64,000 nucleotides of DNA from an uncultured Desulfobacter sp. (lineage in GTDB: Bacteria > Desulfobacterota > Desulfobacteria > Desulfobacterales > Desulfobacteraceae). The stretch lies in the NCBI RefSeq assembly GCF_963677125.1, contig NZ_OY781882.1, positions 380,501 through 444,500 on the forward strand, in the 5' to 3' direction. A model generated the notes under the pieces. That model ran no database searches. It was not told where the DNA came from and worked only from the letters and a program-made list of their open reading frames with translations. Shown here in pieces: positions 37,941 through 44,107 of the stretch (within the stretch, counting starts at the first letter, position 1; every line of letters starts with the position of its first letter). The translations under genes and the position numbers were made by a program.

Positions 37941-40003
37941 CCAATGCCGGAGATATTACCGTGGCACAGACGGCTGCATTGTCTTCAGATACCTTCTCAA
38001 TGGTTGACGGGGCAGCACTGACCTCATCCGGTGCCGATATTGTGATCACCACAACAGGTAATGTGCTTGTTTCCAAACTGACTGCGGGCGGGTTAATTGA
38101 CGTGACATCTGCATCGGGTGCTATTCTCGATAACCTGAGTGCTGAAACGCCAAACATGACGGCGGCATCAGACATCACCATGACGACTGCAACAGGCGTT
38201 GGCAAAGTATCAGACAACCTGAATCTTTCCTGCGGCGGAAAAGTTGGAGTCGATAACCGGTCCGGCGGCATTTTCATTGGATCTGCAGCGGATATGACAA
38301 TCGGCCCGGATGGCCTGATCACACAGGATGGCGATATCTTACTGGATATCTCCGGTGACCTTACCCTTGAAGGCGGTATCAGAACACCCGGTGCGGTAAG
38401 AATCTCCCAGACCGGAAGTTTTACAACAAATCCCGGTACCTTTATCGAAGCCGGCACCGAATTTGAGACTGCTGTGGCCGGAAGTTACACCATGGTAGAT
38501 GATTTTTACATCACGACAAACGGTATGGTAAACCTTACCGCAGGCGGAACCGTTTACCTGACCCGCGTCACCGGCCTTGACGGTATCAACCTTATTTCAT
38601 CAGGCGGCAGCATTGCAGATAATTCAGCCGCAGAGGCAGATAACCTGATATCCAACGGTTTGAAATACCTCAGGGCCTCTACCGGAATCGGCGCTCAGGG
38701 AGATGGAGATATTGAAGTCTCTGGACGGGTGAATGCTGTCACAGACACCGGCGGCATCTATCTGCAAAGTGCCGACGATATGGAAATTGTCAATTTCAAT
38801 GCCGCTTCAGGTGATATCATGACGGTCGTTGCCGGAGAACTGACAGTGCCTGCAACAGTGACGGCCATGGGCGGAGATGTGACGATGACCGCTGCCAATA
38901 TCATCCAGTCCGGCTTCATACGGGCGAATGGCTCACATGATATCACGTTGACCACCCTTGCTGGTGATATTGCGATGACCGGTTCAACCAACATTACCGG
39001 AACAGGAGACATCACCTATACGTCTGCCCGCGGCATAACGGTGGCCCTTTTCTCAACAGGGGGCGCCGTAAATTTAACGGCGCATAACGGCGACATTATA
39101 GATGTCTTTATCGATGATACCTACAATATTAACGCAGACACCCTTAACCTTGAAGCGTCGGGCTCCATCGGCGACGAAGAGGGCGACGGCCTGGATGTGG
39201 ATGTGAAAAATATTTCTGCAATCAGCAATAACAGTGGTATCAACATGAGAATTTTAAATGGCGCCACTGTTATAGAGCCCGGTATCTGGTCTTTTGACGA
39301 AAATGTATTCCTGTACACTGAAAACGGCTTAATCTACCATGACGGTATTGTGAATGCTGCCACTGAGAAGGAAGCCGGGGCCAAAATAGGCGTTGTCGGC
39401 ACCGGAACGGTTTCCATATACGAAAATTGGGCAGATGGCGCCTCAATAGATGATGACATGATTCACTACCTGGCTGAAAATCAGGAACAGGGCGATCAGC
39501 CTTTTGAGCCACTAACAGACTCCGGCGGGACCCAAGATGGGCTCCCGGCAGAAAATCCTCTGGACAGTAACTTGTTCGGCGAAGGCCAATCGCTTCTCAA
39601 TGAGTTTGTAGAAGGCAATGACCGGGTAGCTATTTTGCAGAATATATATCAGAACAGTCAGCCGGCACAGGAGGGCACAGGGCCCGGATTACGGGACCGG
39701 ACCCTACAATCTTCGGCGGATCTGCCTGAAGCGATCAGGGAAATTGCTCGGTCGCTGGACGGTACGTTTATTTCTCCAACTGTCAGTCATGAAAACAGGG
39801 AAATATCCAGAAGGCTGACCGAATCCTTATTGTCCGGAAATGGTTTGAATGAATCTCTATTTGGCGGTAATACATCTGGTGATGGCATGGATGGGTTTGA
39901 TATGTCAGGTTCTCCATTTTCAGCAATGGACCAGGGCATGGAATATAGTGAAGCGTTGATGAATTTGTTTGAAAGTGGGATATTGCCTGAAAATAATGGA
40001 TAA
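33443..40003 (+). CDS. Giant LEPR-xLL surface protein, C-terminal 2,186 residues (continuation after frameshift)
   Basis: This frame continues the giant protein after the repeat collapse; the first available codon GTG at 33443 is internal to a repeat and not a real start. It carries ten or more 141-residue repeats to about 37940, then several degenerate FHA-like beta repeats (GDIMTVVAGELTVPATVTAM, GGDVTMTAANIIQSGFIRAN). The C-terminal 180 residues are different: acidic, polar and probably helical or disordered (DGLPAENPLDSNLFGEGQSL, REIARSLDGTFISPTVSHEN, ending FESGILPENNG). There is no RTX tail, no sorting motif and no autotransporter barrel. An inverted repeat follows the stop, then the GAF/HlyD, M50-like and SecA-like genes. 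Confidence 0.85.
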   Translation: MTVSSGTLTLNDELSVGGTLTLISNGTTQNANITAGSGTITTGTGPFTMASGTGFTTTSGDIIITSGTDASLEDLTGAANLSVISGGILTTMGAANITGSTTVEAVAATMDTASSLSTASLEGTFTNDTVLDLLTTTGNTTVTVSSGTLTLNEELSVGGTLTLISNGTTQNANITAGSGTITAGTGPFTMASGTGFTTTSGDIIITSGTDASLEDLTGAANLSVTSGGILTTMGAANITGATTVEAVAATMDTASSLSAASLEATFNDDTVLDRLTTTGDTTVIVSAGTLTLNDIVSAGDALAITAEGCTQNANISAASGVITAGSGPFTMATDTSLTATSGDIIITSGSDASLEDLTGAANLSVTSGGILTTMGATNITGATTVEAVAATMDTASSLSAASFEGTFTNDTVLDRLTTTGDTTVTVSSGTLTLNDELSVGGTLTLISNGTTQNANITAGSGTITAGTGPFTMVSGTDFTTTSGDIIITSDTDVSLEDLTGAANLSVTSGGILTTIGAVNITGATTVEAVAATMNGVSSMDAASFTGTFTSNTILDRLTTAGITTVTVSTGTLTLNDIVSAGDALTITAEGCTQNANISAASGVITAGSGPFTMATDTSLTATSGDIVITSDANVSLEDLTGAGNLSVTSGGILTTMGAANITGATTVEAVAATMDTASSLSAASLEATFTNDTVLNRLTTTADTIVTVSSGTLTLNDELSVGGALTIISNGTTQNANITAGSGTITAGTGPFTMASGTGFTTTFGDIIITSDTDVLLEDLTGAANLSVTSGGILTTMGTANITGTTIVEAVAATMDGVSSLDAASFAGTFTSDTILDRITTAGITTVTVSTGTLTLNDIISADDALAITAEGCTQNANISAASGVITAGSGPFTMATDTSITATSGDIVITSDADVSLEDVTGAANLIVTSGGMLTTMGAADITGATTIEAAAATMDTASSLIAASFEGTFTNDTVLDRLTTTGDTTVTVASGTLILNDELSVDGALTLISNGTTQNANITAGSGTITAGTGPFTMATDTSITATSGDIVITSDADVSLEDLTGAANLSVTSGGILTTMGAANITGATTVEAVAAIMDTTSSLSAASLEATFTNNTVLDRLTTTGATTVTVSYGTLTLNDELSVGGALTLISNGMTQNANITAGTGTITAGTGPFTMSSGTGFTTTFGDIIITSDTDVSLEDLTGATKLSVTSGGILTTMGAANITGATTVEAVAATMDTASSLSAASIEATFTNDTVLDRLTTTGDTTVTVSSGTLTLNDELVVDGTLTLISNGMTQNANITAGTGTITAGTGPFTMSSGTGFTTTFGDIIITSDTNVSLENLTGAANLSVTSGGMLTTMGAADITGATTAEAVAATMGGASSLDAASFEGTFTNDTILDRLTTAGITTVTVSSGTLTLNDIVSAGDALALTAEGCTQNADIRAASGVITAGSGPFNMATGTNLTATSGNIIITSDVDVSLEDITGAGTLTVTNGGALTNAGDITVAQTAALSSDTFSMVDGAALTSSGADIVITTTGNVLVSKLTAGGLIDVTSASGAILDNLSAETPNMTAASDITMTTATGVGKVSDNLNLSCGGKVGVDNRSGGIFIGSAADMTIGPDGLITQDGDILLDISGDLTLEGGIRTPGAVRISQTGSFTTNPGTFIEAGTEFETAVAGSYTMVDDFYITTNGMVNLTAGGTVYLTRVTGLDGINLISSGGSIADNSAAEADNLISNGLKYLRASTGIGAQGDGDIEVSGRVNAVTDTGGIYLQSADDMEIVNFNAASGDIMTVVAGELTVPATVTAMGGDVTMTAANIIQSGFIRANGSHDITLTTLAGDIAMTGSTNITGTGDITYTSARGITVALFSTGGAVNLTAHNGDIIDVFIDDTYNINADTLNLEASGSIGDEEGDGLDVDVKNISAISNNSGINMRILNGATVIEPGIWSFDENVFLYTENGLIYHDGIVNAATEKEAGAKIGVVGTGTVSIYENWADGASIDDDMIHYLAENQEQGDQPFEPLTDSGGTQDGLPAENPLDSNLFGEGQSLLNEFVEGNDRVAILQNIYQNSQPAQEGTGPGLRDRTLQSSADLPEAIREIARSLDGTFISPTVSHENREISRRLTESLLSGNGLNESLFGGNTSGDGMDGFDMSGSPFSAMDQGMEYSEALMNLFESGILPENNG

Positions 40004-40062
40004 AAACTGAGCGCCTGTTTTAAAAATAGATGATAAAAAACAAGGCTAAATAATTATAATTT

Positions 40063-40108
40063 AAGGCAACAGAAAGACTCCTTGGAATGCGGGTGAAGCT
40101 GTTGCCTT
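40063..40108 (+). promoter_or_regulatory. Inverted repeat between the giant gene and the transport genes
   Basis: AAGGCAACAG (40063-40072) pairs with CTGTTGCCTT (40099-40108) around a 26-base loop; a pyrimidine-rich CTCTTTTCC follows. It could be a leaky terminator that lowers expression of the three transport genes relative to the cargo. The GTG start at 40131 lies 22 bases downstream. Confidence 0.45.
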
Positions 40109-40130
40109 CTCTTTTCCGGGCAAAGAATTC

Positions 40131-41936
40131 GTGAATTTCGAAAAAAACATTCAGAAAAAATTAATTCAAAAACTGCTCGATATTGTTCGGTTTGACGGGC
40201 CCGCCGTACAGTTTTGGGAAAAATATATAGAATACTTTACACGTTTCTGCCAGGCCGACAGAGCGATATTAACCGGTTTTGTGGATGGTGAATGGAAAAT
40301 TGCCAATTCATATTCTACAAAAGGGGATGCATGGCGGTTAAAACGGTTTCCCGCACATCTTGTCGAGCAGGGCCTGCAGAAGAAAATTGCGGCCGGAAAC
40401 GTAGACGGTATCACCATCATTGCCGTTGCCGTAGATGTCGGTCCCCAGGAACAATCCCCTGTTCTACTGCTGGATATTGGCCAGAAAACGCTGTCTATTT
40501 CCGAAAACACCATCTACCTGATTTCATCAATTCCCTCTTTGTTCCAGGCCATGCGTCTTTATAATAAAGCCAGGACAGATGCCCTGTTTTTTGCCAAATT
40601 ATTGCAGATCGTTCGTGCGGTGTCCGATGATGAAAAATTCGGCCTGGCGTCTCTGCGGCTTTGCAATGAAATCGCCTCGCTTTTTTATTGTGACCAGGTC
40701 AGCTTAGGGTGGGAGAAAAAGGGCAAAGCCAAGCTTAAATCCATAAGCAACATGGAAACCTTTGAGTACAGGGCCAATTGTGTATGGGAATTGGAAAGTG
40801 CCATGGAGGAGTGCATTGACCAGGATTCAGAGATTCTGTGGCCCCAAAAGGAAGATGGAAAGTTACAGACCCGCGCCCACGATACTTACGGCGGGATAAG
40901 ACGGGTGGGCTCGATTGTGACGCTGCCGATCCGGCGGGGCAGGGAGGTGCTGGGGGCGGTTACCTGTGAGCGTGAAAAGAGCGCTTTCAGCGAAAATGAA
41001 GTATGGCGGTTGAGGCTGTTGCTTGAACAGGTTGCCGTCTGGCTTGATACCCTTACTCATACCGACAGGTGGTTTGGGCACAAAATCTATGACTGGGCCA
41101 CAGACAGACTTAAATCATTTTTCAAGATTGAACAGACCGGACTTAAAATCCTTGTTACCGCAGGAATAATTGCCTTTGCCATGCTCTTTATTCCCGTGTG
41201 GGCTTACGAGGTGGACGGCACCTTTATTTTGAAAGCAGATAAAACAGCTCACATCACCTCTCCCATTGACGGCTTTATTGAAACTGTTTCCGTCAGTCCC
41301 GGGGACGCCGTTGAAAAGGGCGGAGCCCTGATTGATCTTGACGTCAAAGAGCTGTTGCTGGAACAAGCATCCATGCTGGCAACACTTTCCAAACACCAGA
41401 GGGAGGCGGAAAAGGCGGTGGCAAAAAATTCTCTTGCCGATATGAAAATTGCCCGGCTGATGGAAAAAGAGACCGAATCCGAACTTGAGATTATCGCCTT
41501 TAACCTTAAAAATGCATCCATCCAATCGCCTTTTGCCGGCATCGTGGTTGAAGGGGATTTAACCTCAAAACTTGGGGCGCCGGTCAGGCAGGGGGATTTG
41601 CTGCTGAAGATCGCATCCCTGGACGATCTCTCTTTTGAAATATTGATAGAAGAAAAAGATATTTATGATTTCAGCATCGACGCCGGGGTACGGATAAAAT
41701 TTGTGGGCAAACCCGATTCAGTATATGGGGCAAAGGTGACAAAGGTTGTTCCCCAGGCGGTTTTCAGCGGCGGCGCAAATGTTTTTAAAGTCTATGCAGG
41801 GATCAACTATGCGCCGGAGACATGGTGGCGTCCGGGCATGAGCGGGGTGGCCAAGATTGAATCCGGAAAACGGTCCCTGTGGTGGATCATCACCCATGAG
41901 GCCTTTGATTATCTGAAAATTAATTTCTGGTTATGA
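40131..41936 (+). CDS. GAF-domain / single-TM / HlyD-type adaptor protein
   Basis: 601 residues from a GTG start. The cytoplasmic N-terminal 330 residues include a GAF-like sensor domain (about residues 155-305; FGLASLRLCNEIASLFYCDQ, GSIVTLPIRRGREVLGAVTC, then FSENEVWRLRLLLEQVAVWL). One transmembrane helix lies near residues 338-358 (LKILVTAGIIAFAMLFIPVW). The periplasmic part is an HlyD-type adaptor with a lipoyl half-motif ITSPIDGFIETVSVSPGDAV, a short coiled hairpin, the second half IQSPFAGIVVEGDLTSKLGA and a beta-barrel. The combination would let an inner-membrane adaptor sense a cytoplasmic ligand or cargo. It lies between the cargo gene and the M50-like gene, 23 bases before the latter. 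Related proteins are often annotated only as HlyD-family; the GAF part is unusual. Confidence 0.82.
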   Translation: MNFEKNIQKKLIQKLLDIVRFDGPAVQFWEKYIEYFTRFCQADRAILTGFVDGEWKIANSYSTKGDAWRLKRFPAHLVEQGLQKKIAAGNVDGITIIAVAVDVGPQEQSPVLLLDIGQKTLSISENTIYLISSIPSLFQAMRLYNKARTDALFFAKLLQIVRAVSDDEKFGLASLRLCNEIASLFYCDQVSLGWEKKGKAKLKSISNMETFEYRANCVWELESAMEECIDQDSEILWPQKEDGKLQTRAHDTYGGIRRVGSIVTLPIRRGREVLGAVTCEREKSAFSENEVWRLRLLLEQVAVWLDTLTHTDRWFGHKIYDWATDRLKSFFKIEQTGLKILVTAGIIAFAMLFIPVWAYEVDGTFILKADKTAHITSPIDGFIETVSVSPGDAVEKGGALIDLDVKELLLEQASMLATLSKHQREAEKAVAKNSLADMKIARLMEKETESELEIIAFNLKNASIQSPFAGIVVEGDLTSKLGAPVRQGDLLLKIASLDDLSFEILIEEKDIYDFSIDAGVRIKFVGKPDSVYGAKVTKVVPQAVFSGGANVFKVYAGINYAPETWWRPGMSGVAKIESGKRSLWWIITHEAFDYLKINFWL

Positions 41937-41959
41937 CATAACCGGCTGTGACATAAAAT

Positions 41960-44107
41960 ATGGCGGATACTTTCAGCGAAAGCTGGTACAGAGTTGCAAA
42001 TCTAAGAACGTCTCTGAGGCCCAATGTTTTTTCAAGGAAGCAAAGCTCAGGGGGGCGGATTTGGTACATGCTTTACGACCCTTATTCCGGCAACTATTTC
42101 AGGGTCAGTGAGGCGTACTATAAGTTCTTGACGACGCTTTCCTTTGAACGGACGGTCGAGCAGGCCTGGGTCAAGGCATTGGAAGAAGACCCAGAAAACG
42201 GTCCGGGCCAGCAGGACGTGATCAATCTGCTGGTTGAGCTGAATACCGCCGGGCTGATTTACTTTGAAAGTGCCAAGGAGAGCCGGTCCCTTTATGAAAA
42301 AGGGGTGGAGAAAAAAAAGACCCAGAGAAAAAATATGTTTTCCAATATCCTTTTCATTCGGTTCCCTGTCTGGAATCCTGAACGATGGTTGAAGCGGTTT
42401 CTGCCCTTGTGGCGGGTGATCTTTGGAAAATTTGGGGGGCTTGTCTGGCTTATCACCATTTTATATGGCATCAAGCTCGGCGCTGAAAATTCGGGGATGT
42501 TTGCCCAGCAGGCAAAAAGTGTTCTGGACCCTGACAATGTGATCTTGCTCTATCTGTGTGTCGCATTTATAAAAATTTGCCATGAAATCGGCCATGGTGC
42601 GGTCTGTGTGAAATACGGGGGGTATATTAACACCATCGGTGTCATGCTTCTGATTTTTACACCACTGCCCTATATTGATGCAACCGCTTCATGGGCATTC
42701 CGTAATAAGTGGGAGCGGATATACGTCAGCAGCGCAGGGATGCTGGTGGAAATTTTCCTTGGTGCCATTGCATGCATGGTGTGGGTGAACGCGCCACCCG
42801 GTCTGATCCAGGTCATATCTTACAACTTGATGTTTACCGCAACCGTGTCAACGGTATTGTTTAATGCCAACCCCCTTATTCGGTATGACGGCTATTATAT
42901 CCTTGCCGATCTTATAGAGATCCCCAACCTGTCCCAGAAAAGCACCGGTTTTATTTATGCGGTTTTCCAAAAGTATCTATTTGGCATCAAGGACAAAGAC
43001 CTCAATATTTATACGTTTAAAGAGGGTGTCTACCTTGCAGCTTATGGGGTTGCAAGTTTTGTCTATCGACTCTTTCTTTTTACGGTGATCGCGCTTTTTG
43101 TTGCAGATAAATATTTTTTTGTGGGCGTCTGTTTAGCAGTATCTCTCACCTTTGTCTGGATTTATACCCCGGTAAAAAAATATCTTAACTTTTTGATCAA
43201 TTCAAAGGAACTGCATGGCATAAGGCCCCGGGTCATTCGATTAAATTTTTGTGTTCTCCTTTTGGCGGCATATCTTGCCGTATCAGTTCCGGTGCCTTAC
43301 AGTTTTACTTTGCCCGGTGTTGTGAAATGCGAGGATTCCGTGGATGTGCTTGTCCGCATGGACGGGCGGGTCAAGGAACTTAAAGCCCTGCATGGGGAAC
43401 GGGTAAAAAAGGGCGATGTGCTCATGGTGCTTGAAAACCGGGTGCTCGAATACGAAATTGCCCAGGCCGGTTACCAGATAGAGCAAATCAGTGTTGCCGC
43501 GAAACAAAACATGCTCACCGGCAGCATTGAAGGCAAACCCATTCATAAAAGAAAAGAGGCCATTGAGCGGTATCTTGCCCAGCTTCTTGAAAGAAAAAAG
43601 AATTTAATTATCCGGGCACCTGTCGATGGTTACTGGATTTATCCGGAGCAGCAAAGTCTTCGGGGGCAATATATCGCAAAAGGGCGGGGGGCCGGGTCTA
43701 TTATTAATAACGGCCGGATCAGATTTATATCCGTTGCCGGCCAGGAAAAATCATCAGAGCTGTTTGGCGATAGTATCGAACAGGTTACCGTTCGCCTTAC
43801 GGGAAAAGAAGATACCTCATTAAACTTGAAAGCATACAAGGTCCTTCCCCATGCCTCGGATGTTCTGCCCGCAAAGGCACTGGGATGGAAAGGCGGGGGC
43901 GAGATACCGGTTGTGCCTGAAGACCCTGACGGACTGAAAACCATTGAGCCCTTTTACCTGGTTTATGGCGATATTATCTCGTCTGGCGATTTATCCATCT
44001 ATAAGGGACAGACAGGGAACCTGAATGTCAAAATGAAACCGGTTCCCACCCTGAACAGAATTTTGACAGTCATAAAACAGTTTCTCCAGGAAAGATATCA
44101 AGTATGA
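41960..44107 (+). CDS. PqqD-like / M50-like metalloprotease / lipoyl-HlyD fusion membrane protein
   Basis: 715 residues. Residues 1-110 resemble a PqqD-like peptide-binding winged helix (IWYMLYDPYSGNYFRVSEAY, then DVINLLVELNTAGLIYFESA). A polytopic membrane region follows with an intact zinc motif HEIGH at 208-212 and a second-site motif NPLIRYDGYYILAD whose D310 would be the third ligand, as in site-2 proteases (M50) and YydH-like peptide metalloproteases. The C-terminal third has HlyD/lipoyl features (VKCEDSVDVLVRMDGRVKEL, GERVKKGDVLMVLENR, then NLIIRAPVDGYWIYPEQQ). It overlaps the SecA-like gene by four bases (ATGA), strong evidence for coupled production. I infer an inner-membrane component that binds the cargo leader and connects to the TolC/adaptor path; whether it cleaves is unknown. 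Confidence 0.85.
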   Translation: MADTFSESWYRVANLRTSLRPNVFSRKQSSGGRIWYMLYDPYSGNYFRVSEAYYKFLTTLSFERTVEQAWVKALEEDPENGPGQQDVINLLVELNTAGLIYFESAKESRSLYEKGVEKKKTQRKNMFSNILFIRFPVWNPERWLKRFLPLWRVIFGKFGGLVWLITILYGIKLGAENSGMFAQQAKSVLDPDNVILLYLCVAFIKICHEIGHGAVCVKYGGYINTIGVMLLIFTPLPYIDATASWAFRNKWERIYVSSAGMLVEIFLGAIACMVWVNAPPGLIQVISYNLMFTATVSTVLFNANPLIRYDGYYILADLIEIPNLSQKSTGFIYAVFQKYLFGIKDKDLNIYTFKEGVYLAAYGVASFVYRLFLFTVIALFVADKYFFVGVCLAVSLTFVWIYTPVKKYLNFLINSKELHGIRPRVIRLNFCVLLLAAYLAVSVPVPYSFTLPGVVKCEDSVDVLVRMDGRVKELKALHGERVKKGDVLMVLENRVLEYEIAQAGYQIEQISVAAKQNMLTGSIEGKPIHKRKEAIERYLAQLLERKKNLIIRAPVDGYWIYPEQQSLRGQYIAKGRGAGSIINNGRIRFISVAGQEKSSELFGDSIEQVTVRLTGKEDTSLNLKAYKVLPHASDVLPAKALGWKGGGEIPVVPEDPDGLKTIEPFYLVYGDIISSGDLSIYKGQTGNLNVKMKPVPTLNRILTVIKQFLQERYQV

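Noticed and set aside
33385..38457. A 1,690-codon open frame on the minus strand
   Set aside because: It is the antisense shadow of the 423-bp repeats. The period is a multiple of three, so one stop-free antisense frame persists through the array. It has no signal, no ribosome-binding site and a repetitive low-complexity product.
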